53,493 nucleotides of DNA, taken from contig JAPLIR010000018.1 of NCBI GenBank assembly GCA_026389015.1, positions 1-53,493 of the forward strand. Reading direction: 5' to 3'. This stretch comes from Candidatus Dependentiae bacterium (GTDB lineage Bacteria > Babelota > Babeliae > Babelales > Vermiphilaceae). Under the pieces are notes generated by a model. The model saw only the letters and a program-made list of their open reading frames with translations, was not told the DNA's origin and did not search any database. Shown here in pieces: positions 26,598 through 35,692 of this stretch (within the stretch, counting starts at the first letter, position 1; each line of letters opens with the position of its first letter). The translations under genes were made by a program, and so were the position numbers.

Positions 26598-27902
26598 TTA
26601 TCTAATTCTAACATTAATACCCATCCATCGATCCAAAATAACGGCTACTGCCGATCGGACCGACAAATGATTAAAGTTTGAAAAGCCGTGAACCGGCATC
26701 AAAACATAATCACAGCGACTCATAAGCTGCTCACTGAGTCCTTTACCTGTACCAAAAATAAAGAGAACCGGTCGTCCATGCCCCCAAACCTTTGCTTGAT
26801 CAAAAAAGGAAATAGTCTTATCGACGCCATGATCACGAGCCGATGTGGCAACCAAAAGAGGCTTTACGCCTTCTTGAGCCTCAATCGAAGCAATCACTCC
26901 ATCAATAGTATCTTTTATGTCAACAGCATTTACCGCTTCATGTCTATGCCGGTTATAATCAATACCCACTCCTGTTTGCCAAAAATCCAACAAGGTGCGC
27001 ACGATTCTTTGCTGATCGAGTAGTGGTGTGACTATAAAAAATTGTCTAACTCCGTACGATTTTGAAGCCCGTGCGATATCATGAATATCAATGGAAGTAA
27101 CCGAGGTGGTGCCGAGTTGTTTATCCTCACCAATCAAAACATCACCATGCATAAGGACAACGTAATGATTTGGCATATGCTGCTTGGCAACCTTAACCTG
27201 ATCAGACGTTAATTGTTGCGACCTCAGCCAATCAAAATGAGTCAGTACCGTTTTGTGTACTGCTTGATCCATGCGCCATGCTTCCATAGCCGCATGATTA
27301 CCAGAACGTACAACCTCAGGAACTTCAAGATCCTTCCAGACCACAGGAGCAGTATATACAGGATAATCAACAAATGCCCCTGAAAACGATTCCTTTTCGA
27401 TCGATTCTTGCTTGCCGACAACACCGGGCAAAAGTCTTATTAAACCTTCAATCAAGACCATCGCCGGAAGATCGCCACCCAGCAACACAAAATCGCCTAT
27501 AGAAAGAATCTCATCGGCATACGTCTGTTCAACACGAGCATCCATACCCTCATAGCGCGCCGGAATAAGCATGATATGCTTACGCTCTTGAATAATCTGC
27601 GCTAACTTACGGAGCATAGGTTGATCCAACTTTTTACCCTGCGGCGAAAAGAAGATTTTGAATGCTGGACCGAATTGTTGCTCTTTATCGGCAATTGCTT
27701 TCTCAATGACGTCGGGACGAATAACCATACCGCTACCATGACCAAAGGTTGGCGCATCAATACGTTCTTTTGGCTGAACATAGGAAAAAAAGCTTGTCGC
27801 TTCTAAGCTAACAAGCTTTTTTTCTTGCGCACGACCAACTAAACTCGTCTGCAAAAAAGAATTATAAAGTTCTGGGAAAACCGTGAGGATTGAAATATTC
27901 AT
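26598..27902 (-). CDS. trmD: TrmD tRNA (guanine-37-N1)-methyltransferase fused to a second SPOUT-like RNA methyltransferase domain
   Basis: The N-terminal ~245 residues are TrmD: MNISILTVFPELYNSFL, the trefoil-knot SAM-binding region GDFVLLGGDLPAMVLIEGLIRLLPGVVG (about 137-165) and the FDWLRSQQLT helix. Residues about 246-434 form another domain with TTSVTSIDIHDIARASKSYGV, FGTGKGLSEQL and FNHLSVRSAVAVILDRWMG, matching the TM1570-type SPOUT methyltransferase family (Methyltrn_RNA_4). In other bacteria the two are separate adjacent genes; here they are one frame. The start follows the stop of the KH gene directly. No rimM lies between. Confidence 0.92.
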   Translation of the reverse strand: MNISILTVFPELYNSFLQTSLVGRAQEKKLVSLEATSFFSYVQPKERIDAPTFGHGSGMVIRPDVIEKAIADKEQQFGPAFKIFFSPQGKKLDQPMLRKLAQIIQERKHIMLIPARYEGMDARVEQTYADEILSIGDFVLLGGDLPAMVLIEGLIRLLPGVVGKQESIEKESFSGAFVDYPVYTAPVVWKDLEVPEVVRSGNHAAMEAWRMDQAVHKTVLTHFDWLRSQQLTSDQVKVAKQHMPNHYVVLMHGDVLIGEDKQLGTTSVTSIDIHDIARASKSYGVRQFFIVTPLLDQQRIVRTLLDFWQTGVGIDYNRHRHEAVNAVDIKDTIDGVIASIEAQEGVKPLLVATSARDHGVDKTISFFDQAKVWGHGRPVLFIFGTGKGLSEQLMSRCDYVLMPVHGFSNFNHLSVRSAVAVILDRWMGINVRIR

Positions 27903-28133
27903 TTATTTAATTATGGTTACTTCAATTTCTTGACCATTAGGAGCAAGCGCCGTAACTAACATGCGTAATGCTCTGATGGTCTGACCGTCTTTACCAATAA
28001 CCTTGCCAATATCTTGAGTGCCCACTTGGATTTCAAAGACATCTTTGCCACCAAGTTGTGTAACCGTTATTGCCACTGATGCAGTATCTTCGACGAGCGA
28101 TTTAACAACATAGTCCATAATATTTTTTAACAT
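27903..28133 (-). CDS. khpA: KH-domain RNA-binding protein (KhpA/YlqC type)
   Basis: Small RNA-binding protein of 76 aa with a single KH fold. The GxxG loop region reads IGKVIGKDGQTIRALRMLV near residues 42-60, and the N-terminus resembles MDYVVKSLVEDTASVAI of KhpA. GAGG precedes the ATG. The gene follows rpsP and precedes trmD as in Firmicutes and many other phyla. Confidence 0.9.
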   Translation of the reverse strand: MLKNIMDYVVKSLVEDTASVAITVTQLGGKDVFEIQVGTQDIGKVIGKDGQTIRALRMLVTALAPNGQEIEVTIIK

Positions 28134-28163
28134 GCAAAAAACCTCATTTGAAGCTAGCGTGAA

Positions 28164-28415
28164 TTATTGAGCTTTTTCTAGTTGCTTGTATTCACGTTGC
28201 AATTTCTTGACTGAATCAGTCATTACTGCACCCTTAGAAACCCAATGAGCAATGCGTTCATCATGAAATTGAACGAAAACGCCTTTAAGTACATCATAGG
28301 TACCAAGGTTCTCTAAACAAGCGCCATCTCTCTTTTTACGAGCATCAATTGCGATGATTCTGAAAAAAGGTGCGTGCTTCTTGCCCACACGAGATAATCT
28401 AATTTTAACTGCCAT
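28164..28415 (-). CDS. rpsP: 30S ribosomal protein S16
   Basis: 16S rRNA-binding assembly protein of 83 aa with MAVKIRLSRVGKKHAPFFRIIAID, RRDG-like RKKRDGACLENLGTYD and the helix RIAHWVSKGAVMTDSV. First gene of the rpsP-khpA-trmD-rplS run. Confidence 0.96.
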   Translation of the reverse strand: MAVKIRLSRVGKKHAPFFRIIAIDARKKRDGACLENLGTYDVLKGVFVQFHDERIAHWVSKGAVMTDSVKKLQREYKQLEKAQ

Positions 28416-28502
28416 GTATATATCCTCTACAATAAAAAAACATCTTTAATTAAGCTTTTCTTAACTATTAATAATACCGATACTACAAAAAGAGTCCAGG
28501 GA

Positions 28503-29837
28503 CTATTGAAATAATTTGGGAAATCTTCCCGATCCCTTAAACATTTTAGCAAATTGCTGCGTTTGTTCAAATCTAGTTAGCAATCCGTTTACATCTGCAA
28601 CCGTTACCCCGGCCCCTTTTGCAATCCTTTGCTTACGGGATGCATCGAGCAGGCGAGGATATATGCGCTCCTTAGAGGTCATAGAACCTATAACCGCCTT
28701 GAATCGCTTTAACTCTTGCTCACCCTTTTCAAGCATTTCAGGAGTCAAATTCAACCCGCCCATGCCAGGCATATACTTGGACAACTGGGTTAATGATCCC
28801 AATTTACCCATCATCCCTAACTGATCGGCAAAATCCTGCAACGTCAGCTTGCCTTGCGTCAGTGAGGCATACATTTTCTTCTGTTCAGACTCCTTAATAG
28901 AGGCTGAAGCTTTTTCGGCTAAACTCAACATGTCGCCCATGCCCAAAATACGGCCGGCCATACGATCAGGGTAAAATTGCTCTAAATCACCAATTTTTTC
29001 ACCTACACCAACATACACAATAGGTTTTTGTAGTGTATATCTGAAGGAAAAAGCCGCACCGCCTCGCGTATCACTATCCATCTTACTGAGAATGGCATGA
29101 TTAAACCCGACGTGTTGATCAAAAGTTTGGGCAACATTGAGCGATTCTTGACCAGTCATTGCATCTAATACCAAAACCTTGTAACGAGGCCTAAGTCGCG
29201 CATCAATATCACGCAACTCTTGTAACAATGCAGTATCAATATGCAATCTGCCTGCTGTATCTAAAAATAAGAGCTCAAAACCCTCTTTTTGATAATGGGC
29301 ATAGATATCTACTGCCGCCTTGACTGGATCTTTTTGCGAAGAACGATAAAAAGAAACACCGACCTGTTGAGCTAATACCTCGAGTTGATCGATAGCTGCT
29401 GGACGGTAAAAATCAACCGAAGCAAGTAAAATCCGCCTGCTTTTTCCACGCTGTTGAGCCTGCTGCGTAACCAAGTGGGCCATTTTTGCTACTGAGGTCG
29501 TTTTTCCTGATCCTTGCAACCCCATAACCATTACCACTGAAGGCAACTGAAAAGCAAATTGAACCGAATTGTTGCCACCCAAAAAGTGCAATAAACGCTC
29601 ATGCACTACTTTAAGTAATTGCTCACCAGGCTTGAGAGAACCAAGAACTTTTTTTCCAATAACCTCAGCCTTAACCGATGCAATAAACTGCTCAATCAGA
29701 CCATGAGGAACATCCGCCTCAAGCAAAGAATCCTGTATTTTTACGAGCGTATCCTCAATATTCGCTTCCGTTAACCTATTTTGACCGGTCAAGTGGGTGA
29801 ATAATGATGAAAATTTTTGTGAAAGAAAATCAAACAT
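28503..29837 (-). CDS. ffh: Signal recognition particle protein Ffh
   Basis: Binds signal peptides on ribosomes and targets them to FtsY. The start at 29837 (MFDFLSQKFSSL) is preferred; the longer frame from 29906 would overlap the upstream gene. It has an N-domain, G-domain with P-loop GLQGSGKTTSVAKM (about 103-116), DFYRPAAIDQL, DTAGRLHID and KMDSDTRGGAAFS, and an M-domain (about 300-444) with LGSLTQLSKYMPGMGG and RKQRIAKGAGVTVADVN for 4.5S RNA binding. Length 444 aa is typical. Confidence 0.95.
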   Translation of the reverse strand: MFDFLSQKFSSLFTHLTGQNRLTEANIEDTLVKIQDSLLEADVPHGLIEQFIASVKAEVIGKKVLGSLKPGEQLLKVVHERLLHFLGGNNSVQFAFQLPSVVMVMGLQGSGKTTSVAKMAHLVTQQAQQRGKSRRILLASVDFYRPAAIDQLEVLAQQVGVSFYRSSQKDPVKAAVDIYAHYQKEGFELLFLDTAGRLHIDTALLQELRDIDARLRPRYKVLVLDAMTGQESLNVAQTFDQHVGFNHAILSKMDSDTRGGAAFSFRYTLQKPIVYVGVGEKIGDLEQFYPDRMAGRILGMGDMLSLAEKASASIKESEQKKMYASLTQGKLTLQDFADQLGMMGKLGSLTQLSKYMPGMGGLNLTPEMLEKGEQELKRFKAVIGSMTSKERIYPRLLDASRKQRIAKGAGVTVADVNGLLTRFEQTQQFAKMFKGSGRFPKLFQ

Positions 29838-29871
29838 AAGCTTAATCCAACTATCAAAAGTGTTATCGGCG

Positions 29872-30768
29872 TTAGAACTGAGCAAGCGCCTCATCAATAA
29901 CTTCATTAATCAACGCACCATACGTATCAAGCACTCTCTGCACCAATAGGCCAAGTCTTTCCTTGAGTACCGCTTCATTCTCGACGACATTGCTGTGTAA
30001 TTGATTAACAAAACCAAGACCATGCACAGCAGGATTTCTTTTTACTTCTTCCAACCACGTATCGCTAAGATCAAATTTGTTCATGAAAACCTCTGCGCGA
30101 GTAATATGCACAAGAGCCATGGAACAAACAAAAATTTGAAGATGTTCTTTCATGGGTTCCTGACACACATTCCAACGTGCTATTACCTGGTCGCTCATGG
30201 TATTGGAAATGTCACTACATACCACATCACCAATAAAACTTGTCCACAATTCTGCTAAACCTGATTCATCAAGTCTATCAAGAGCCGCTCCCAAGAACTC
30301 TTGGACGCGATCTCCTGCCTGTGTCAATGCTTCCTCACTATCGAGACTCTTGCGTTGACCACATCCATCAACTTCCCACACTTTTTTCTCGATAGCAATC
30401 TTGGCAAAATCTCTTAATTCAACGCTTCTTACTAGATCAAAAATAAAATCCAATGCGAACGGCTTTGAAGCTGCCGCTAATACTAAAAAATCGTTAAGAT
30501 ACAACTTTACTTGCCCTAACTGCTGTTTATTAAAATCAGCATGCATCACTAACCCACGCAATAACTCTTTAGTTGGCTGCGCTGAGCGATCGAAAAAACC
30601 TTGAATTTCATAAGAAAAGTCTTCGCTCGTTAAAAAGTCAGCAATTTTTTCTGATACGTTACGATCGACACAAGAACTCATGCACACATCAGCAGCCATC
30701 TCATTATTGGCACGCACACCAACGGTTATTACTGATACCAACAACAAACTTACTAATAATTTTTTCAT
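29872..30768 (-). CDS. Exported helical protein, unknown
   Basis: The start at 30768 follows AGGGGG, and gives a signal peptide (MKKLLVSLLLVSVITVGVRA). The 298-aa mature protein is mostly alpha-helical with many Leu/Glu/Asp patterns and several Cys (MSSCVD, DGCGQR, VVCSD, NVCQE, FVCSM) that could form disulphides in the periplasm. No domain recognised. It is upstream of ffh on the same strand with 34 bp between. Confidence 0.75.
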   Translation of the reverse strand: MKKLLVSLLLVSVITVGVRANNEMAADVCMSSCVDRNVSEKIADFLTSEDFSYEIQGFFDRSAQPTKELLRGLVMHADFNKQQLGQVKLYLNDFLVLAAASKPFALDFIFDLVRSVELRDFAKIAIEKKVWEVDGCGQRKSLDSEEALTQAGDRVQEFLGAALDRLDESGLAELWTSFIGDVVCSDISNTMSDQVIARWNVCQEPMKEHLQIFVCSMALVHITRAEVFMNKFDLSDTWLEEVKRNPAVHGLGFVNQLHSNVVENEAVLKERLGLLVQRVLDTYGALINEVIDEALAQF

Positions 30769-30895
30769 AGACAATCCCCCTGAAAAGAACCCTAACCACT
30801 ACACTATTAAACATGTAGTAAGAATACCACCAGGCACCATGTCCGTAAAGAACAACATACAGTTTTTTATAACATTTTTTATGAAAAGAATAAGA

Positions 30896-31600
30896 CTAAT
30901 TAACCCGCTCATCAACAAGGACCATTTCAGGAACAAATGGCTCCCCAAGGCTTGTAGTGCCAGATCCACTCGTGCTTGCTGGTACTACGGCCAACATTTC
31001 TTCAAGCAATTGATGTAAAATCTGTAAAAAATAGGTCTGCTTTTTTTCTAAAAACTCTTGCATATCAGCACGATCTACACTCTGAGCCATCGCCATAATA
31101 TGCCGCGCTAAACCTTTTTGTAATGCATCAACTTTCACGCGCATGGCCTCATCGAGAACCTGTGTTCTCATATACTGCTCTTGAATAGCAACCAACGATC
31201 GCACTGATTCCAAAGCGTCACGAATTTTCAAAGCCTGCTCATTGGTTAATGCAAGGTTTTTGACAAATAATCGCACCCACTCTTTAATATCCGCAATAAC
31301 ACGCTCTCCACTTGTTCGCACTTCTGATGAACCAAGTGCAGCCTGCATAGCCTGTAAAATAGCATCATAAGTAACCGTTGAAGCCTGCTGCGCATCAAAA
31401 AGATGCTTAACTGCCTGTGCAATCGCTTGTTTTTGGCCATCGTTGAGCTGAACAACCTGTTTTTCCGAATCTAACTGCCTAGTGCCCACGCTGACTTCAG
31501 GATCAAGCGATATAATTATATCGCTATAAGGATCAGACATTGAAAAAACCTGGCCGCCTTCGATAAGAATCATCCCTATCGCTATTACTATCTTTTTCAT
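30896..31600 (-). CDS. Exported helical protein, unknown
   Basis: The start at 31600 follows AGGAG. The 234-aa product has a signal peptide (MKKIVIAIGMILIEGGQVFS) and a mature part rich in amphipathic helices with Gln/Ala/Lys, ending in a flexible Ser/Thr/Gly-rich tail. It contains no Cys. It precedes the 29872 gene on the same strand by about 125 bp; the two differ in sequence but have the same general build, so a shared role is possible. No family assigned. Confidence 0.7.
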   Translation of the reverse strand: MKKIVIAIGMILIEGGQVFSMSDPYSDIIISLDPEVSVGTRQLDSEKQVVQLNDGQKQAIAQAVKHLFDAQQASTVTYDAILQAMQAALGSSEVRTSGERVIADIKEWVRLFVKNLALTNEQALKIRDALESVRSLVAIQEQYMRTQVLDEAMRVKVDALQKGLARHIMAMAQSVDRADMQEFLEKKQTYFLQILHQLLEEMLAVVPASTSGSGTTSLGEPFVPEMVLVDERVN

Positions 31601-31732
31601 CCTATTTCTCCTAATGAATACCACTTTAATTTTTTTTAGGATAGCCCTCCATACTTAACTATACTAGCAATAATCAATTACAAATTGCAACTAAATAAAT
31701 AGGACTCGCCTCCTCTGCCACACTTGAATAGC

Positions 31733-31760
31733 TTGACAAAAAGCCCCTTTCTCATAGGCT
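31733..31760 (+). promoter_or_regulatory. Possible promoter of hflX
   Basis: A consensus -35 TTGACA (31733-31738) is followed after 16 bases by a weak -10 TAGGCT (31755-31760), just before an inverted repeat and the hflX start. Confidence 0.32.
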
Positions 31761-31762
31761 TA

Positions 31763-31787
31763 TGTGAGATATATCACCAATCTCACA
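31763..31787. repeat. 8-bp inverted repeat in the hflX leader
   Basis: TGTGAGAT (31763-31770) and ATCTCACA (31780-31787), 9 bases apart, lie immediately before the GAGGTCCC ribosome-binding region of hflX. It may be an operator or a leader hairpin. Confidence 0.5.
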
Positions 31788-31797
31788 AAGAGGTCCC

Positions 31798-32949
31798 ATG
31801 ACACGCGAAGCCCAATATAACGCCACTGATTACCCAAAAACCCTTCTTTTAGGCGTTCAAGCACCTTATAACCATACTAAAAGTATAGAGACCTACTTTG
31901 AAGAATTTGTCAATTTAGCAAAAACTAACAATATCAGAAATTATGAGACGCTCTTCATTAAAATAAGAGACATTGACACTTCTTACTTTTTAACCAAAGG
32001 TAAGCTTAATGACGTCAAAGAATATTGCGACAAGCATGAAATTGAAGAAGTAGTTTTCTCTGAGATGCTCACGTGCCGACAAGAATCTAATCTTAGTGAT
32101 TTTTTTGACTGTAAAATTTTTGATCGCACACAACTTATTTTAGAAATCTTTGATAAAGCAGCTCATTCAGCTGAAGGCAAAACACAAGTTGCCATAGCCA
32201 TGCTTCAATTCCAAAAAACTCGGTTAACAGGCCAAGGTATCCATCTTGACCAACAAGCTGGCCACCGCGGTATGCGTGGTGGGTTTGGTGAAACAACCAA
32301 AGAAAAAGAACGTCGCCATATCGAAAACACCATGCTTAAACTAAAGCGACAACTTGAAGCTCTGCATCACAATCGTGAAATACAACGAAAACAACGTATC
32401 AATAATCAGATACCTCATATATGTATTATTGGTTATACTAACGCTGGCAAGTCCACAATCCTCAATGCACTAACCAAAAGTAATGTGCTTGCTGAAGATA
32501 AATTATTTGCAACGCTTGATACAACAACACGCGAACTGTATATCAATAAGAAGAAAGTCGGTGTTCTATCAGACACTGTAGGTTTTATTCAACAATTACC
32601 TCCTCATCTCATTGCAGCTTTCAAGTCTACCTTGTCAGAACTACAATATGCTGATTTATTAATACACGTTATTGATCTTTCTGATCCAAACTGGGAATCC
32701 CATATTAACGTTGTACACCAAATTCTCAGAGATCTTGATATACACAAAGAAATGGTCTATGCCTTCAATAAGATTGATAAAATACCTGCAATTGAAACAC
32801 TTTATGGACCAGTATCAACCTATCAACCTCATGTTTTAGTCTCTTCTTTAAATAAAGAAGGATTACAATCTCTTATTGAATTTATTGCCACCTGGGATTC
32901 TCGAAATAAGAACGCAGATAGTGAATTGACCCCTACAGAACAAAAGTAA
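31798..32949 (+). CDS. hflX: Ribosome-associated GTPase HflX
   Basis: Splits and rescues stalled 70S ribosomes. The 383-aa product has the N-terminal HflX ligand domain, with conserved GGFGETTKEKERR preceding the coiled-coil linker (about 160-200), then a G-domain: P-loop GYTNAGKST (212-220), DTVGFIQQLP (G3, Asp near 259) and FNKIDK (G4, near 323). The HflX-type FKSTLSE motif is present. No mutL-miaA-hfq neighbours. Confidence 0.93.
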   Translation: MTREAQYNATDYPKTLLLGVQAPYNHTKSIETYFEEFVNLAKTNNIRNYETLFIKIRDIDTSYFLTKGKLNDVKEYCDKHEIEEVVFSEMLTCRQESNLSDFFDCKIFDRTQLILEIFDKAAHSAEGKTQVAIAMLQFQKTRLTGQGIHLDQQAGHRGMRGGFGETTKEKERRHIENTMLKLKRQLEALHHNREIQRKQRINNQIPHICIIGYTNAGKSTILNALTKSNVLAEDKLFATLDTTTRELYINKKKVGVLSDTVGFIQQLPPHLIAAFKSTLSELQYADLLIHVIDLSDPNWESHINVVHQILRDLDIHKEMVYAFNKIDKIPAIETLYGPVSTYQPHVLVSSLNKEGLQSLIEFIATWDSRNKNADSELTPTEQK

Positions 32950-32953
32950 ATAA

Positions 32954-32982
32954 TTGTTTTTTATCCTGACTCATGCTATATA
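32954..32982 (+). promoter_or_regulatory. Possible promoter of the CaaX-tailed gene
   Basis: TTGTTT (32954-32959), 17-base spacer, and TATATA (32977-32982), about 50 bp before the start codon at 33032. Confidence 0.42.
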
Positions 32983-33031
32983 TAGAGCGTTTCAATCGGC
33001 ACTCTGTAACTCTTTTTACGCAGGATAAATC

Positions 33032-33787
33032 ATGAATAACATTGCAACGACATTACTATACACAAGCCTATTACTCTGCCCATACATCAACGCTATGGAC
33101 ACGGCTTCTAACGCTTCATCTGATGGCGCTGGTTGGGTAGACTTAGCAAAAGTAAGCAGCAGAAACAAAGTACGATGCGCCCCAAAAAGTTCTACACAGC
33201 CAAATACTCCAGAAATTCAACAAACTGCACCGAATTTTGCCGTTTCTCTTGCTGCAGCAACCCTAAAAATTAACACACAGCATCAAAATAACTCAGAAAC
33301 TCCTCAGCAAAACAATACACACGTTTCACCTTTTGAACTACCGGCAACGGCGATGCGAAAATCACATTCAGCGTGCCAAATATCACACCTAGACCAACTA
33401 CCATCATCTACACCGGCAACTTCTAATCGCTCACAAAGCACCTCACCAAAACCACAAGCTCAAGAAGCTTTTGAACTCGCATCAAAAAATGCCGCTGCTT
33501 CAAGTGCTACAACCGACACTAGTGCATCGGCAGCACCAATAATGACCACCGTCTCCCAAGCAACCCTCGTGCAAATCCGCTCAGGAGATACTCCTCTAGC
33601 TTCCCTCAGCAGTTCAGTTACCGCACAACAAAATCAAACATCTGCTGTTGCAGCCCAACAAATAACCCTTACCATGGTCGCTGAAGCCAAAGACGACATT
33701 AAGCCTTCGGAGGCAAAAAAACGTCTAGCAAAAAAACCACTTTCAGATGGCTCAACATCAACAAATCCTTGTTGCGTAATCTTATAA
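33032..33787 (+). CDS. Exported low-complexity protein with C-terminal CaaX motif
   Basis: The 251-aa protein begins with a signal peptide (MNNIATTLLYTSLLLCPYINA). The rest is disordered, rich in Ser, Thr, Ala, Gln and Pro, with no recognisable domain. The C-terminus has a Lys/Arg patch (AKKRLAKKPL) and then NPCCVIL. The last four residues CVIL fit a eukaryotic CaaX prenylation box; final Leu favours geranylgeranyl transfer. Such tails occur on bacterial effectors that are prenylated in host cells. It sits just before the TPR-glycosyltransferase array on the same strand. A secreted effector is inferred; the tail may be coincidental. Confidence 0.75.
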   Translation: MNNIATTLLYTSLLLCPYINAMDTASNASSDGAGWVDLAKVSSRNKVRCAPKSSTQPNTPEIQQTAPNFAVSLAAATLKINTQHQNNSETPQQNNTHVSPFELPATAMRKSHSACQISHLDQLPSSTPATSNRSQSTSPKPQAQEAFELASKNAAASSATTDTSASAAPIMTTVSQATLVQIRSGDTPLASLSSSVTAQQNQTSAVAAQQITLTMVAEAKDDIKPSEAKKRLAKKPLSDGSTSTNPCCVIL

Positions 33788-33825
33788 AAACATCTCAGAG
33801 GCTTTGTAGTTTACTTTTGATATAT

Positions 33826-33845
33826 TTTTTTGTATGAATTGATGA
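33826..33845 (+). promoter_or_regulatory. Shared upstream element, copy 1
   Basis: The 20-base pattern TTTTTTGTATNAATTGATGA occurs about 40-60 bp before this TPR-glycosyltransferase gene and again at 50999-51018 before another. The downstream ...GATGA and nearby GTACAT sequence are also shared. It may be a promoter or regulator site. Confidence 0.4.
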
Positions 33846-33885
33846 TCTTTCATATCATCGTACATTCGTATACAAAGGGATATCT

Positions 33886-35667
33886 ATGAAGCCTCTTATC
33901 AATATTAACCGAAAATATTTGGTCATCATTGCACTCACCTATGTCTCTTGTAGCTACACAGATTCAGAACAGGAATACCTCGATTTAGCAAAAACCTACG
34001 CCAAGCACAACAATCAAAACAAAGCTCTTGAATACTATCAAAAAGCTCTGACTGAAAATCCCACTAACTTCGAAGCTTGCTTCAATAGCGCAAGCATCTT
34101 CTACAGCCAAGACAATCCAACTAATGCCATTATATTCTATAAAAAAGCTATCGCTCTTAATCCCAACAGCCCTGCTGCCTGGTTCAATGTAGGCATGAGC
34201 TATAACCAAGACGGTAATACCGACCAAGCTATGGTTGCTTTCAAAAAAACTATTGAACTCAACCCAAGCCATAGCAAAGCTCATCAACATTTGGCCAGCA
34301 TCTATGAAAAACAAAAGAACATACCATTAGCGTTAGTACACAACAAAATTTCTCTCACCTTTGATCCTAACAATGTTGAAACGCTCAGAAAAACTGCCAA
34401 TCTCCTCAAACAATCTGATAATTTTGAGGAAGCCATACCACTATTTCAACGCGCGTTGGCATCTGATCCAAAGAACATTCATACCATGCTTGATTTAGCA
34501 AACACCTACAACATGATTGACGACCTTGATGCCGCACTCACGTGGTATCAACAGATATTAGAGATTAATCCGGCTATTAATGAAGCGCGCTATAACTATG
34601 CCTTTACGCTCAAAAAGCAGGGACATTTTATCCAAGCAATGGAAATTTACAAAGAATTAATCGCCATCAAGCCGACCTATGCACAACCTCATTTCAGCCT
34701 ATCGCTCGCCTATTTATCACTTGGTGACTTTGAGCATGGATGGCAAGAATACGAATGGCGCTGGGCTGCTTATAATGAAACACCCAAAAAGTTTAACGCA
34801 CCATTATGGCAAGGCGAAGATATTCAAGGAAAAACGATTCTCTTGTATTCAGAGCAAGGCCTGGGTGACACCTTCCAATTTATTCGCTATGCAAAACTTA
34901 TCAGCGAACAAGGCGGTACGGTGATTTTTCAAGCACAAAAACCGCTAAAAACCATATTAAGCCTATGTCCTTATATTCACCGGGTTGTTATTGCTGGTGA
35001 CTCTATCCCACACATTGATTATCAAATACCACTCATGAGCTTACCCCTCATTTTTAAAACAACAGTCGATACGGTGCCTGCAGCTCTTCCCTACCTCTAT
35101 GCCAATGATACCCTCATCACTGACTGGCACAAAAAACTTGCTCACGACACTAACTTTAAAATCGGTATTTGCTGGCAAGGTAACGCAAACTATTCCACAC
35201 AATTTTTACGGCGCACCGTTGCTGCCAAATCTATACATGTCAAAGAATTTGCAGCACTGGGCGACATTCCTGGCATTAGTCTCTATAGTCTGCAAAAAAT
35301 GAATGGTTCAGAACAACTACAAGAAATACGTTCCCTTATCAACATCAAAGAATTTGACGGCAACTTTGACCAAGACCATGGACGTTTTATGGATACAGCA
35401 GCCGTTATTAAAAATTTGGATCTTGTTATCACCGTCGACACATCAATTTCCCACTTTGCTGCTGCGCTGGGGTGTCCAACATGGATATTGCTTCCTGAAC
35501 CACCAGATTGGCGTTGGATGATCGATCGTAAAGACACACCATGGTATCCCAATGTACGTTTATTCAAGCAACCGACATTGGGCGATTGGCAATCGGTTTT
35601 TGCAGCAGTAGGTGTGGCGCTTGAGCAATTACTTACTGAACGAAAATCAATGAGCACTCATTCCTAA
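33886..35667 (+). CDS. Exported TPR protein with GT9-like glycosyltransferase domain, copy 1
   Basis: The 593-aa first member of the array. A hydrophobic leader ends near Ser-Cys-Ser at about residue 24. Eight 34-residue TPRs follow (about 26-297; consensus A..YYQKALTENP, A..FFKKAIALNP). From about 300 there is a GT9-like fold: GKTILL at 315, EQGLGDTFQFIRY, CPYIHRVV, LMSLPL, KIGICWQG near 425, LYSLQK, HGRFMDTAAV, and VDTSISHFAAALG with Asp near 518, then DWRWMIDR and PWYPNVRLFKQ. GT9 enzymes such as WaaC/WaaF transfer heptose in the cytosol; here the leader places the domain outside. Activity and acceptor are unknown. Confidence 0.82.
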   Translation: MKPLININRKYLVIIALTYVSCSYTDSEQEYLDLAKTYAKHNNQNKALEYYQKALTENPTNFEACFNSASIFYSQDNPTNAIIFYKKAIALNPNSPAAWFNVGMSYNQDGNTDQAMVAFKKTIELNPSHSKAHQHLASIYEKQKNIPLALVHNKISLTFDPNNVETLRKTANLLKQSDNFEEAIPLFQRALASDPKNIHTMLDLANTYNMIDDLDAALTWYQQILEINPAINEARYNYAFTLKKQGHFIQAMEIYKELIAIKPTYAQPHFSLSLAYLSLGDFEHGWQEYEWRWAAYNETPKKFNAPLWQGEDIQGKTILLYSEQGLGDTFQFIRYAKLISEQGGTVIFQAQKPLKTILSLCPYIHRVVIAGDSIPHIDYQIPLMSLPLIFKTTVDTVPAALPYLYANDTLITDWHKKLAHDTNFKIGICWQGNANYSTQFLRRTVAAKSIHVKEFAALGDIPGISLYSLQKMNGSEQLQEIRSLINIKEFDGNFDQDHGRFMDTAAVIKNLDLVITVDTSISHFAAALGCPTWILLPEPPDWRWMIDRKDTPWYPNVRLFKQPTLGDWQSVFAAVGVALEQLLTERKSMSTHS

Positions 35668-35692
35668 ACATGCTATAAAAAAGGACCCAACG

